Position numbers and translations under genes: made by a program. DNA of 64,000 nt, taken from NCBI RefSeq assembly GCF_014358015.1, contig NZ_JACONV010000018.1:1-64000 (forward strand), read 5' to 3'. This DNA is from Pseudomonas triticifolii. GTDB lineage: Bacteria; Pseudomonadota; Gammaproteobacteria; Pseudomonadales; Pseudomonadaceae. Shown here piece after piece: positions 26,965 to 36,648 of the stretch; position 1 is the first letter of the stretch, and each line of letters begins with the position of its first letter. Below the pieces are notes generated by a model. It had not been told where the DNA came from and searched no databases. It saw only the letters and a program-made list of their open reading frames with translations.

Positions 26965-28485
26965 TCAGACAGTCTTGGCAATACGCGCCGCCAGCAACGC
27001 CCAGCCGAACAGAAGCAGGCAGACAATCGCCAGGGGCCAGGAACGCCAGTGCAGATAAGGCGTGAGTCCCTGCATCGGCACCACATCGCCGTACAGCACA
27101 CCACGCTCGAACTGCGGGATTTGCACTGTGATCCTGCCGAACGGGTCGATGAGTCCGGTAACACCATTGTTAGTGGCGCGGATCATCCAGCGTCCGGCTT
27201 CCAGAGCGCGCATCTGGGCCATTTGCAAATGCTGCAACGGGCCGATCGAGGTGCCGAACCAGGTGTCATTGCTGACCGTGAGCAGCAGGTCGCTCTTGGC
27301 TGACAGGCCAGCGGCGAACTCGGGATAGACCACTTCGTAGCAGATGAACGGCGCGATGTGATAACCCTTGGCTTGCAGCAGTGCCTGATCATCCGGACCA
27401 CGGGCGAAGTCGGACATCGGCAGATCGAAGAACGCGATCAACCCACGCAACACGTCCTGCAGCGGCACGTATTCGCCGAACGGAACGAGCTTCTGCTTGT
27501 AATAAGTGCCATCACCCTGGCCGGTCACGGTAATGCCGTTGTAGTAACGGTATTCGCCGCGTCCGGTCAATTCACGCACCGGTACGCCAGTGATCAGTGC
27601 TGCGTTGCGGTCGGCCGCGAACTTGCCCATCATCGACAGGTAGCCTTCTGCGCTTTCCTTGAGGACCGGCACTGCGGTTTCCGGCCAGACGATCAGGTCG
27701 GCCTGCTGCGATCTGAAGGTCATGTCGCGATACAGCGCCAACTGGTCGTTCAGCTTCTGCGGGTCCCACTTCATGCTCTGTTCGATGTTGCCCTGCATGG
27801 CGACCACTTTCAGTGGTTTGCCGGACGGCGCTGTCCAGGCGTAACCCTTCAGTGCCAGCCCGGCGATCCAGGGTGCAAGCAACAGCAGCACCCCGGCTGC
27901 GAGAAATGACTTGCGCGCCCGCAAGCGGTGCAGGTTGCACAACAATGCAGCGGTCAGTCCCAGCGCAAAGGAGATCAGCCAGACGCCGCCGACCGGCGCC
28001 AGGCCCGCCAGTGGTCCGTCGAGCTGACTGTATCCGGAGTACAGCCACGGGAAACCCGTGAGAAACCAGCCGCGAAACGCTTCCTGGCCCAGCCACAGTG
28101 CCGCAAAAGCGAGGGCGTCAGCCAGCGGCGCTTCATTGCGCCTCAGCCAGCGCGCCCACACCCAGGCGGGGAGGGCGAAGAACAGCGCGATGGCGGCGAT
28201 GAATGCCAACATCAACAGTCCCGCCAGCAGCACCGAAGCGCCGCCGTAGGTGTGGATGCTCACATAGATCCAGCTGGTGCCTGCGCCGAACAGGCCGAAG
28301 CCATAGCACCAGCCGCGCCCGAAGGCCTGGCGCGGGCTCAGCTCGCGCAGCCCGAGATAGAAGACCGCGACCGCGATCAGAATCAGCGGCCAGATATCGA
28401 ACGGCGCCAATGCCAGGGTCGTGATCCCGCCGGCGACGACGGCCAGCAGGTTGCCGGGCCAGCCGGGACGCGTTATCCAGCGCAT
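26965..28485 (-). CDS. lnt: Apolipoprotein N-acyltransferase
   Basis: The 506-residue enzyme has six to seven N-terminal membrane helices and a periplasmic carbon-nitrogen hydrolase domain (about 225-480). The Glu of the catalytic triad is in LIVWPETAVP (near 268), the Lys in YYKQKLVPFGEYVP (near 335) and the Cys in APFICYEVVYPE (near 386). It N-acylates the lipid-modified cysteine of lipoproteins, the last maturation step. It lies 29 bases after corC, as in other Pseudomonas. Confidence 0.97.
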   Translation of the reverse strand: MRWITRPGWPGNLLAVVAGGITTLALAPFDIWPLILIAVAVFYLGLRELSPRQAFGRGWCYGFGLFGAGTSWIYVSIHTYGGASVLLAGLLMLAFIAAIALFFALPAWVWARWLRRNEAPLADALAFAALWLGQEAFRGWFLTGFPWLYSGYSQLDGPLAGLAPVGGVWLISFALGLTAALLCNLHRLRARKSFLAAGVLLLLAPWIAGLALKGYAWTAPSGKPLKVVAMQGNIEQSMKWDPQKLNDQLALYRDMTFRSQQADLIVWPETAVPVLKESAEGYLSMMGKFAADRNAALITGVPVRELTGRGEYRYYNGITVTGQGDGTYYKQKLVPFGEYVPLQDVLRGLIAFFDLPMSDFARGPDDQALLQAKGYHIAPFICYEVVYPEFAAGLSAKSDLLLTVSNDTWFGTSIGPLQHLQMAQMRALEAGRWMIRATNNGVTGLIDPFGRITVQIPQFERGVLYGDVVPMQGLTPYLHWRSWPLAIVCLLLFGWALLAARIAKTV

Positions 28486-28514
28486 GTAGATTCCTTAAAG
28501 CGGCAGCAGAGTGG

Positions 28515-29357
28515 TTACGGGCGTGAGATCGGGCTCAGGCGCAGCAAGTGGATGCGGCGGCTGTCTGCGCTCAGGATGCGGAAACGATAGGCACCGATTT
28601 CGGTGATTTCGTTGCGCTTGGGCAGATGGCCGAAAGCATTCATCACAAGGCCGCCGACGGTGTCGAACTCATCGTCGGAGAACGCGCTGTCGAAGAATTC
28701 GTTGAAGCTTTCGACCGGCGTCAGGGCCTTTACCAGAAAGTCGCCGCTGGGCAGCGGCTTGATGAAGCTGTCTTCCTCGACGTCATGCTCGTCCTCGATG
28801 TCGCCGACGATCTGTTCCAGCACGTCTTCAATCGTCACCAGACCCGCCACGCCGCCGTATTCGTCAATGACGATGGCCATGTGGTTGTGGTTGGCGCGGA
28901 ACTCGCGCAGCAGCACGTTCAGGCGCTTGGACTCGGGCACGAAGGTCGCCGGGCGCAGCAGCTTCTTCACGTCGTCGCTGTCGCCGTCAGGCTTGAGGAT
29001 CAGCGGCAGCAGATCCTTGGCCAGCAGCACGCCGAGCACGTCGTCGTGGCTCTCGCCGATCACCGGATAGCGCGAGTGCGCAGCGTCGATGACAGCGGGG
29101 AGGAATTCGCGGGGTGTCTGGGTCGCCTTGATGCTGATCATCTGCGAGCGCGGCACCATGATGTCGCGTACTTGCAGGTCGGCAACCTGTATGGCGCCTT
29201 CGACGATGGCCAGCGCTTCGCTGTCCAGCAGTTTGTTCTGGTGGGCTTCGCGCAGCAGCTCAAGCAGCTCCTGGCGGTTTTTCGGCTCATGGACAAAAGC
29301 CTGGGTCAGTTTACCCAGCCATGACTTTTGTCCGTTGCTCGATCGGTCTTCGCTCAT
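28515..29357 (-). CDS. corC: CorC/YbeX-type CBS-domain protein
   Basis: The 280-residue soluble protein has a tandem CBS pair (about 65-190: RDIMVPRSQMISIKATQ, then GGVAGLVTIEDVLEQIVGDI) and a C-terminal CorC_HlyC transporter-associated domain (about 200-275). It lacks the membrane DUF21 domain, as usual for CorC/YbeX. Members have been linked to magnesium and cobalt efflux and, more recently, to ribosome and RNA metabolism through the neighbouring ybeY and phoH. It starts five bases after the ybeY stop. Confidence 0.93.
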   Translation of the reverse strand: MSEDRSSNGQKSWLGKLTQAFVHEPKNRQELLELLREAHQNKLLDSEALAIVEGAIQVADLQVRDIMVPRSQMISIKATQTPREFLPAVIDAAHSRYPVIGESHDDVLGVLLAKDLLPLILKPDGDSDDVKKLLRPATFVPESKRLNVLLREFRANHNHMAIVIDEYGGVAGLVTIEDVLEQIVGDIEDEHDVEEDSFIKPLPSGDFLVKALTPVESFNEFFDSAFSDDEFDTVGGLVMNAFGHLPKRNEITEIGAYRFRILSADSRRIHLLRLSPISRP

Positions 29358-29362
29358 AGCCC

Positions 29363-29860
29363 TTACTCGTGGTCCTTGCTTGGTGTATCTGAATGTTGAG
29401 GTTCGGTGTCGTCGTCGGCATAAGGGTCGGGGTAGCCCAACTCTTCAAGCAACGTTCGTTCCAGCGCTTCCATCTCTTCGGCTTCTTCATCGTCGATGTG
29501 GTCAAAGCCGAGCAGATGAAGGCACCCATGTATCACCATGTGCGCCCAATGGGCGTCAACGGCCTTGCCTTGTTCAGCCGCTTCGCGGTTCACCACCGGT
29601 ACGCAGATGACCAGGTCGCCCAGCAGCGGGATGTCCAGCATGTCGTCTGGCACATCCGCTGGAAAGGACAACACGTTGGTGGCGTAGTCCTTGTGCCGCC
29701 AGGTGTGATTGAGTTCACGTCCTTCGACTTCGTCGACCAGTCTGATGGTCAATTCGGAGTCGGCACTGCGCGCGCGCAGGCCCATTTCACACCAGAGGCG
29801 GAATTGGGCTTCGGTTGGCGCAGGGGTCTGACTGGCAACTTGCAGGTCCAGCTCAAGCAT
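29363..29860 (-). CDS. ybeY: Endoribonuclease YbeY
   Basis: The 165-residue protein has the zinc motif H3xH5xH in HGCLHLLGFDH (near 112-122), followed by the acidic stretch IDDEEAEEMEALE. An upstream core NHTWRHKDYATNVLSFP is also present. YbeY is a metal-dependent RNase for rRNA 3' processing and ribosome quality control. The start MLELDLQVAS is favoured over the frame to 29905, since it overlaps phoH by only eight bases and matches the family N-terminus. Confidence 0.95.
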   Translation of the reverse strand: MLELDLQVASQTPAPTEAQFRLWCEMGLRARSADSELTIRLVDEVEGRELNHTWRHKDYATNVLSFPADVPDDMLDIPLLGDLVICVPVVNREAAEQGKAVDAHWAHMVIHGCLHLLGFDHIDDEEAEEMEALERTLLEELGYPDPYADDDTEPQHSDTPSKDHE

Positions 29861-30875
29861 CGCGGTTCTTGTCCCGTGAGTAACTGTTGCTGTTCGACGA
29901 GCCATCGCTCAAACGATCATCGAAACGCTCATAGGCTTCCACAATGCGCTGCACCAATGGGTGACGAACCACGTCCTTGGGCTTGAAGTGCGTGAAACTG
30001 ATGCCTGGCACGTCCTTGAGCACGTCGATGACATGCGTCAGGCCGGACTTGGTGCCCTTGGGCAGGTCGACCTGAGTGATGTCGCCGGTGATCACGGCGG
30101 TGGAGCCAAAGCCAATACGGGTCAGGAACATCTTCATCTGCTCGACGGTGGTGTTCTGACTTTCGTCGAGAATGATGAAGCTGTTATTAAGGGTGCGTCC
30201 GCGCATGTACGCCAGCGGTGCCACCTCGATGACCTGCTTCTCGATCAGCTTGGCCACGACCTCGAAGCCGAGCATCTCGTAGAGCGCGTCGTAGAGCGGT
30301 CGCAGGTACGGGTCGATCTTCTGCGCCAGGTCGCCGGGCAGGAAGCCCAGTTTTTCACCCGCTTCGACTGCCGGGCGCACCAGCAGGATGCGACGGATCT
30401 GCTCGCGTTCCAGGGCATCCACCGCACAGGCAACCGCCAGGTACGTCTTGCCGGTACCCGCAGGGCCAATGCCGAAGTTGATGTCGTTGCCGAGGATCTC
30501 TTTGACGTAACGCTGCTGATTGATGCCGCGCGGGCGAATCATGCCCTTCTTGGTGCGCAGCGCAACGCCGACTTCGGCGGCAGGGTGGTTGTCCAGCCCG
30601 TCGACGCCTGATTCCTGCAGGAACAGGTGAACCATGTCCGGCGTCAGGTCGGTACCCTTGGTTTCCCGGTACAGACGGCGCAACAGATGTTCGGCCGAGG
30701 TGGTTTGTTTAGTGTCGCCAATAAGCTCGAATTGATTGCCGCGATTGCGGATCTCGATCTCCAGGCGTTGTTCGATCAAGCGCAGATGCTCGTCGAGTTG
30801 CCCGCACAGGTTGGCGAAACGATGGGCCTCGAAGGGTTCGAGGGTAAAACGATGAGGTTCTATGGGTGCGTTCAA
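29853..30875 (-). CDS. ybeZ: PhoH-like ATPase (YbeZ)
   Basis: The 340-residue P-loop protein has Walker A GPAGTGKTYLAVA (near 145), Walker B FIILDESQNT (near 240) and the downstream sensor stretch FLTRIGFGSTAVITGD. It interacts with YbeY and behaves as an NTPase in RNA metabolism. It overlaps ybeY by eight bases, so phoH-ybeY-corC-lnt is one unit. A spacer of 168 bases separates it from miaB. Confidence 0.95.
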   Translation of the reverse strand: MNAPIEPHRFTLEPFEAHRFANLCGQLDEHLRLIEQRLEIEIRNRGNQFELIGDTKQTTSAEHLLRRLYRETKGTDLTPDMVHLFLQESGVDGLDNHPAAEVGVALRTKKGMIRPRGINQQRYVKEILGNDINFGIGPAGTGKTYLAVACAVDALEREQIRRILLVRPAVEAGEKLGFLPGDLAQKIDPYLRPLYDALYEMLGFEVVAKLIEKQVIEVAPLAYMRGRTLNNSFIILDESQNTTVEQMKMFLTRIGFGSTAVITGDITQVDLPKGTKSGLTHVIDVLKDVPGISFTHFKPKDVVRHPLVQRIVEAYERFDDRLSDGSSNSNSYSRDKNRDA

Positions 30876-31043
30876 GGTCTTTTAATGGCCGTCCGGCGGC
30901 AATTGAGATGTATTGAAGAATACCCCTAGCGGTGGTCAGGCGAAAGCCTTGCCTTCTGCTTAGAGGATTCACCGTGCTCAATGGTAGGGACCGCACGGAA
31001 ACGAATTCATTCGGCCATTCGTTTCCGTGTCGGGGCGCAAAGG

Positions 31044-32372
31044 TTATTGAAGCAGAGATCCGCGCAGGGAATGGGGTTGTGCATCATCAATATGTACATC
31101 GGCGAACTGCCCGATCAGCTTGGGGTTGTCACAGCGGAAATTGACGATCCGGTTGTTCTCGGTACGGCCCTGCAGCTCGCCAGGGTCCTTTTTGGAGTAA
31201 TCGGTCACCAGAATACGCTGCGTGCTGCCGACCATCTGCCGGCTGATCTCGAAGCCCTGCTGATTGAGGCGATGCTGCAGCGCAGCCAGACGCTCCTTCT
31301 TCAAGGCTTCTGGCGTCTCGTCTTTGAGGTCGGCCGCCGGGGTGCCGGGACGCGGGCTGTAAATGAACGAGAACGAGAAGTCGAACCCGACGTCTTCGAT
31401 CAGCTTCATGGTGTTGTCGAAGTCTTTCTCGGTTTCACCCGGGAAGCCGACGATGAAGTCGGAGCTGATGCAAATGCCCGGTACAGCCGCCTTGAGCTTG
31501 CGCAGCTTGGACTTGTATTCCAGCGTGGTGTGGTTGCGCTTCATGGCCGCCAGGATACGGTCCGAGCCCGACTGCACCGGCAAGTGCAGGTGCTTGACCA
31601 GCTCCGGCACTTCGGCGTGGGCCTGGATCAGGCTGTCGGAGAACTCCAGCGGGTGCGAGGTGGTGTAGCGAATACGATCAATGCCATCGACGGCTGCCAC
31701 CACGCGTATCAGGTCGGCCAGATCCGCGACACGTCCATCGTGCATGGCGCCGCGATAGCCATTGACGTTCTGGCCCAGTAGCGTGATTTCACGCACGCCA
31801 TGTTCGGCCAGGTGAATGACTTCGGTCAGGACGTCATCGAACGGCCGGCTGACCTCTTCGCCGCGTGTATAAGGCACAACGCAGAAGGTGCAGTACTTGC
31901 TGCAACCTTCCATCACCGACACGTAAGCGCTAGGGCCATCGACACGAGGCTCGGGCAAATGGTCGAATTTTTCGATTTCCGGGAACGAGACGTCGACCTG
32001 CGGCAAGCGCGTGATGCGTGCGGCGTCGATCATTTCCGGCAAACGGTGCAGGGTCTGCGGGCCGAAGACCACGTCCACGTAGGGCGCGCGGTCGCGGATG
32101 GCCGCGCCTTCCTGACTGGCCACGCAGCCGCCGACGGCAATCACCATTTCCGGGTTGGCCAGTTTCAGTTCGCGCCAGCGACCCAGTTGGGAATAGACCC
32201 GGTCCTGGGCGCGTTCGCGAATCGAGCAGGTGTTGAGCAGGATCACGTCGGCGTCTTCCGCGCGGGCGGTGACTTCCAGGGCCTGATGTTCGCCCAGCAG
32301 GTCGACCATGCGCGAGCTGTCGTACTCGTTCATCTGGCAACCGTGGGTTTCGATATAAAGCTTCTTGGCCAT
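31044..32372 (-). CDS. miaB: tRNA-2-methylthio-N6-dimethylallyladenosine synthase
   Basis: The 442-residue methylthiotransferase has an N-terminal UPF0004 domain with three cluster cysteines (in THGCQMN, LLNTCSIRE and AVGGCVASQ). A radical-SAM domain follows with CSKYCTFCVVPYTRGEE (near 155-171), and a C-terminal TRAM domain. It adds the methylthio group to A37 of tRNAs reading UNN codons. It is full length and sits in the usual Pseudomonas order upstream of phoH. Confidence 0.98.
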   Translation of the reverse strand: MAKKLYIETHGCQMNEYDSSRMVDLLGEHQALEVTARAEDADVILLNTCSIRERAQDRVYSQLGRWRELKLANPEMVIAVGGCVASQEGAAIRDRAPYVDVVFGPQTLHRLPEMIDAARITRLPQVDVSFPEIEKFDHLPEPRVDGPSAYVSVMEGCSKYCTFCVVPYTRGEEVSRPFDDVLTEVIHLAEHGVREITLLGQNVNGYRGAMHDGRVADLADLIRVVAAVDGIDRIRYTTSHPLEFSDSLIQAHAEVPELVKHLHLPVQSGSDRILAAMKRNHTTLEYKSKLRKLKAAVPGICISSDFIVGFPGETEKDFDNTMKLIEDVGFDFSFSFIYSPRPGTPAADLKDETPEALKKERLAALQHRLNQQGFEISRQMVGSTQRILVTDYSKKDPGELQGRTENNRIVNFRCDNPKLIGQFADVHIDDAQPHSLRGSLLQ

Positions 32373-32500
32373 TCGTGATCATCAGCTGATTCAAAGAACC
32401 GCGCATTATAGGGGCGAAGTGCTTGGGTTCCTAGGGGCGATCCGACGGGCATGCTATAGTGCGTGCCCCTTTTTCATCCGCGAATCGTTACCTGCCAACC

Positions 32501-32827
32501 ATGACCAAACGCGAAGCTCCAATCTACAAGGTGATTTTCCTCAACCAGGGCCAGGTGTTCGAGATGTACGCCAAGCAGATCTATCAAAGCGATCTGTGGG
32601 GGTTTCTGGAAGTGGAAGAATTCGTCTTCGGCGAGCGAACGACCGTCGTGGTGGACCCGAGCGAAGAAAAGCTCAAGGCCCAGTTCGAAGGCGTAGTGCG
32701 CAGTTTTGTGCCGATGCATTCGATCGTGCGCATCGATGAAGTCGAGCGCATGGGCACGCCGAAAATCAGTGAAGCGCGGGGCGTGAGCAACGTGATGCCG
32801 TTTCCCATGCCGATGCCGGAAAAATAG
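32501..32827 (+). CDS. DUF1820-family protein
   Basis: The 108-residue protein starts MTKREAPIYKVIFLNQGQVF and has the conserved DLWGFLEVEEFVFGE and EKLKAQFEGVVRSFVPMHSI segments. These are seen in small proteins next to miaB across Pseudomonas (DUF1820). No catalytic residues are evident and the function is unknown. A TATAGT hexamer at 32455-32460 lies 41 bases before the ATG. The longer frame from 32459 would put the start inside the promoter. Confidence 0.85.
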   Translation: MTKREAPIYKVIFLNQGQVFEMYAKQIYQSDLWGFLEVEEFVFGERTTVVVDPSEEKLKAQFEGVVRSFVPMHSIVRIDEVERMGTPKISEARGVSNVMPFPMPMPEK

Positions 32828-32866
32828 CAGGAAGGAAGTTGAAACTATTGCCCTGCGGACACGCGA

Positions 32867-33415
32867 TCAGGGCAATGGAGAGAAGGGACTGCGCCCTTCG
32901 GCTGTTTGCAGTTCCATGAGGTATTTGCGGAATATCTGGCCCAGCACCTGAGTGGCGACTTCAAGTTCGTCGCGCTTCATTTTGGCCGAGACTTCATCCG
33001 CTGCATCCAGTGCTTCTTCCGAACCATTGACCGCAGCCATCTTCAGCACGATATACGCCTGAATATTATTGGCCTGTACGCCTTCGCCGCGACTGAACAT
33101 CAAACCCAGCTGATATTGCGCCTGCGCATGACCCTGCAACGAAGCCTGCTCGAAATAACCGAGGGCCTTGGGCAGATCGCGAGGTGCACTCTTGCCTTCG
33201 TAATAGAACTCACCCAACTCGTATTGTGCCTGCGCATCCCCGGACTCAGCTGCCTGCTGACAGGCCGACAGCGCAGCGGGCAGGTTCTCCGGCTGCGTAT
33301 TGAGGGTGCAGCGACCTACCGCTGGGATCAACAACGAGTTGCTGCCGGCATTAGCCAGCAGGGGATAGACAAGCAACAGGCAGCCCAATGCAAGGGTGCG
33401 GCCGGTGCGGTTCAT
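32867..33415 (-). CDS. Secreted Sel1/TPR-repeat protein
   Basis: The 182-residue protein has a cleavable signal (LALGCLLLVYPLLANAGS). Three or four Sel1-like repeats follow, with patterns such as AQAQYELGEFYYEGKSAPRD and AQAQYQLGLMFSRGEG. It is therefore a periplasmic helical-repeat scaffold, and the partner is unknown. There is a helical C-terminal stretch (VATQVLGQIFRKYLMELQTA). Confidence 0.85.
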   Translation of the reverse strand: MNRTGRTLALGCLLLVYPLLANAGSNSLLIPAVGRCTLNTQPENLPAALSACQQAAESGDAQAQYELGEFYYEGKSAPRDLPKALGYFEQASLQGHAQAQYQLGLMFSRGEGVQANNIQAYIVLKMAAVNGSEEALDAADEVSAKMKRDELEVATQVLGQIFRKYLMELQTAEGRSPFSPLP

Positions 33416-33722
33416 GGAAATCGACTTACCTCTGAAAAAGGTGCGGGCGTACCCGACCAGCTAAACGTGCTGGCTGCGCATTATGAAATAAGCAGAGCCA
33501 ACCTTACAAAGTCTTTACGGATTTTCTGCTGCACGGCCTGTAAAAAAGTCCGTTCACAAGGTAAAGACCCTTGAGCAAGACAATCGCTTCCCATGTTCAC
33601 ATCAATTGATCACGTCAATGGTATTGCAGTGTAGAAGCTAATTGGAGCGACAACGTTCCGTTTATTTCAAGAAGTTGACGCGTACAGGTCAGACCTCACC
33701 TGCACGCGTCATCACCTTCGGC
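33416..33722. other. Intergenic region with long imperfect palindrome
   Basis: The 307 bases lie between two minus-strand genes, Sel1 and hemL. At 33676-33710 there is an inverted repeat (GACGCGTACAGGT with ACCTGCACGCGTC, one mismatch, eight-base loop). It sits directly after the hemL stop and may end the hemL transcript, although no T run follows. The rest presumably holds the Sel1 promoter; nothing else was recognised. Confidence 0.5.
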
Positions 33723-35006
33723 TTATTTAAGTGCCGCGAAGGCTTTCTCGGCCGCATCCAGCGTCAGCTGCAACTCGGCGTCGCCATGCGCGATGGAGGT
33801 AAAGCCAGCTTCGAATGCGCTGGGCGCCAGGTACACGCCGCCTTCGAGCATCAGATGGAAGAACCGCTTGAAACGGTCGGCGTCGCTGGTCATCACGTCC
33901 TGGAACGTAACGATTTCCTTGGCGTCGCTGAAGTACAGGCCGAACATGCCGCCCGCCTGGGTCGTTACGAATGCGATGCCCGCGGCATCGGCACGTTGCT
34001 GCAGGCCTTCGAGCAGACGACGGGTGTAGTCGCTCAGTTCATCGTGAAAGCCCGGACGGCTGATCAGGCGCAGGGTGGTCAGGCCAGCGGCCATCGCCAG
34101 CGGGTTTCCTGACAGCGTGCCTGCCTGATAGACCGGGCCGAGCGGGGCGATGTGCGACATGATTTCGCGTTTGCCACCGAAGCAGCCGACCGGCATGCCG
34201 CCACCGATGATCTTGCCGAAGGTGCTCAGGTCCGGCGTTACGCCGTAGTAAGCCTGAGCGCCGCCGAGCGCCACGCGGAAACCGGTCATGACCTCGTCGA
34301 AAATCAGCACCACGCCGTGTTCGTCACACAGCTCGCGCAAGCCTTGCAGGTAGCCCGGCGCTGGCGGAACGCAGTTCATGTTGCCGGCCACCGGCTCGAC
34401 GATGATGCACGCCACTTCCTGGCCTACCTGGGCGAGCATTTCACGCACCGCTTCCAGGTCGTTGAACGGCACGGTCAAGGTGTGTTTGGCGAACGCTGCC
34501 GGTACGCCAGGCGAACTCGGCACGCCCAGGGTCAGCGCGCCGGAACCGGCCTTGACCAGCAGGCTGTCGGAATGACCGTGGTAGCAGCCTTCGAACTTGA
34601 TGATGCTGTCGCGGCCGGTGTAGCCACGGGCCAGGCGAATGGCGCTCATGGTGGCTTCGGTGCCGGAGCTGACCATGCGCACCATTTCCATGGACGGGAC
34701 CAGCGAGCAGACCAGGTCGGCCATCTCGGTTTCCATCGCCGTCGGTGCGCCGTAGGACAGGCCGTGCTCCAACTGGTTGCGCACGGCATCGAGCACTTCC
34801 GGATGGCTGTGGCCGAGAATCATCGGGCCCCAGGAGCCGACGTAGTCAACGTAACGTTTGTCGTCTTCATCAGTCACGTAAGCGCCAGCAGCGTGTTTGA
34901 AGAACAGCGGCGTACCGCCCACGCTCTTGAAGGCGCGAACCGGCGAATTCACGCCACCGGGAATGTGTTTTTGGGCATTGGCGAACAGTGTTTCGGAACG
35001 GGACAT
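33723..35006 (-). CDS. hemL: Glutamate-1-semialdehyde 2,1-aminomutase
   Basis: The 427-residue PLP enzyme converts glutamate-1-semialdehyde to 5-aminolevulinate for haem. Landmarks are IPGGVNSPVRAFKSVGG at the N-terminus, MVSSGTEATMSAIRLARG, the IFDEVMTGFRVALGG motif binding PLP, and the Schiff-base Lys in STFGKIIGGGMPVG. The start MSRSETLFANAQ is chosen. The frame extending to 35120 adds unrelated residues. Confidence 0.97.
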   Translation of the reverse strand: MSRSETLFANAQKHIPGGVNSPVRAFKSVGGTPLFFKHAAGAYVTDEDDKRYVDYVGSWGPMILGHSHPEVLDAVRNQLEHGLSYGAPTAMETEMADLVCSLVPSMEMVRMVSSGTEATMSAIRLARGYTGRDSIIKFEGCYHGHSDSLLVKAGSGALTLGVPSSPGVPAAFAKHTLTVPFNDLEAVREMLAQVGQEVACIIVEPVAGNMNCVPPAPGYLQGLRELCDEHGVVLIFDEVMTGFRVALGGAQAYYGVTPDLSTFGKIIGGGMPVGCFGGKREIMSHIAPLGPVYQAGTLSGNPLAMAAGLTTLRLISRPGFHDELSDYTRRLLEGLQQRADAAGIAFVTTQAGGMFGLYFSDAKEIVTFQDVMTSDADRFKRFFHLMLEGGVYLAPSAFEAGFTSIAHGDAELQLTLDAAEKAFAALK

Positions 35007-35202
35007 GATCGGGTCTCTGCTTTGAAACGGGGAAGTCGTGTCTACGCCGGGGTCAGCCGAGGTGAGCAGTGAATGCTTTATTGGAGTGGCTTGAGCCAGA
35101 GAAAGCGCAGGAAGCGGCACTATATCAAATGCCGGGCGACTGCCGGATGCACATGTCCGAATTCAGCCAGACTTTTGTAGGAGGCTGGCATACAGTCTGC
35201 CC

Positions 35203-36648
35203 ATGAACACTCTCGATCCCGACATTTGCTACGCCGCGTTTATCGCCAGGGACCGCCGGTTTGACGGTTGGTTTTTCATGGGCGTGTCGTCGACCGGTAT
35301 CTATTGTCGGCCGATGTGCCCGGTGCGAGCGCCGCAAGCCAAAAACTGCAGTTTCTACAGAACCACTGCGGCGGCGGAGCAGGCAGGATTTCGTCCGTGC
35401 TTGCGCTGCCGCCCGGAACTGGCGCCCGGACAGAGCCTGCTGGACATGTCGAGCCGGTTGGCACAGGCCGCAGCCCGGCTGATCGAAGAAGGCTTTCTGG
35501 GCGGCAAGACACTGGATGCGCTGGCCGAGCGGGTGGGCGTCACGTCGCGGCATCTGCGGCGGATCTTCGAGGCCGAATTCGGCGTCTCAATGATCGACTT
35601 CGCCCAGACGCAACGCCTGCTGGTTGCCAAGCGCCTGTTGACCGATACCGGGCTGTCCATGACGGAAGTCGCTCTGGCGGCAGGCTTTGGCAGCGTGCGG
35701 CGCTTCAATGATGTCTTTCAGGCGCGCTATGGATTGAATCCCACCAGGCTGAGGAAAACCGTGAAGAGCGCCGACGATGCAGGTCTGCGCTTCGAGTTGT
35801 CCTACCGGCCACCGTTTTCATGGAAAGGCGTGTTGGCCTTTCTCGCGCATCGTTGCATCGCTGGCGTCGAGCATGTGGCCGATGACGTCTATGCGCGTGT
35901 CATCGAGGTCGAGCATGCGGGGCAGATGCTCACCGGCTGGATCAGCGTGACCGATGCCCCGCAGCGACATGCGCTGGTGGTGACGATGTCGGCTTCGTTG
36001 CAGTCGGCGGTTGCGGTGGTGCTGGGGCGTGTACGGCGGGTCTTCGATACGGGCTGTCGGCCGGACCTGGTGGACGCGCACCTTGGGCCGCTGATTGGCG
36101 ATCTGCAAGGCATGCGTGTTCCGGGTGCGTTCGATGGCTTCGAAATCGCAGTGCGGGCGGTGGTCGGGCAGCAGATATCGGTGCTCAATGCCCGAGCGAT
36201 TCTGAGCCGGATTGCCGAGCGATTTGGCACGCCGGTGAGCGATGCACCTTTTGGACTGCATCATGCGTTCCCGACGGCGCAGGCCGTTGCAACGCTGCAC
36301 GATGAAGACCTGATCGCCACGAGGCTAATCCGTATCCGGGCCGAGGCGATCCTTGCGGTCGCTCAGGAAGTTGCAGCAGGGCGCATCCGGCTTGAACCGC
36401 TAGTGCCGCTCGATGAAACGCTGGCTGCGCTGCGTCATATTCGCGGCATCGGCGAGTGGACCGTGCAATACATTGCCATGCGCGCCCTTGGCTGGCCCAA
36501 TGCGTTCCCTGAGGGCGATGCCGTGCTCAAAAAGCGCCTGGGTTGCACGACAGCCGCGCAACTCAATGAGCATGCGAGTCAGTGGGCACCGTGGCGGGCT
36601 TACGCGACCGTGCATGTCTGGCATCAACGTGAGGAGACACCATCATGA
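35203..36648 (+). CDS. alkA: Ada-AlkA fusion: 3-methyladenine glycosylase II with Ada zinc and AraC domains
   Basis: The 481-residue protein has three parts. Residues about 1-75 are the Ada zinc domain, with the four cysteines at 35, 39, 66 and 69; Cys35 is the expected methyl acceptor for phosphotriesters. Residues about 85-185 form an AraC-type HTH domain. Residues about 195-480 form AlkA with its N-terminal domain and a helix-hairpin-helix GPD fold, with catalytic Asp439 in FPEGDAVL. It should sense and repair alkylation damage and activate its own operon. It is coupled to ogt by an ATGA overlap. Confidence 0.95.
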   Translation: MNTLDPDICYAAFIARDRRFDGWFFMGVSSTGIYCRPMCPVRAPQAKNCSFYRTTAAAEQAGFRPCLRCRPELAPGQSLLDMSSRLAQAAARLIEEGFLGGKTLDALAERVGVTSRHLRRIFEAEFGVSMIDFAQTQRLLVAKRLLTDTGLSMTEVALAAGFGSVRRFNDVFQARYGLNPTRLRKTVKSADDAGLRFELSYRPPFSWKGVLAFLAHRCIAGVEHVADDVYARVIEVEHAGQMLTGWISVTDAPQRHALVVTMSASLQSAVAVVLGRVRRVFDTGCRPDLVDAHLGPLIGDLQGMRVPGAFDGFEIAVRAVVGQQISVLNARAILSRIAERFGTPVSDAPFGLHHAFPTAQAVATLHDEDLIATRLIRIRAEAILAVAQEVAAGRIRLEPLVPLDETLAALRHIRGIGEWTVQYIAMRALGWPNAFPEGDAVLKKRLGCTTAAQLNEHASQWAPWRAYATVHVWHQREETPS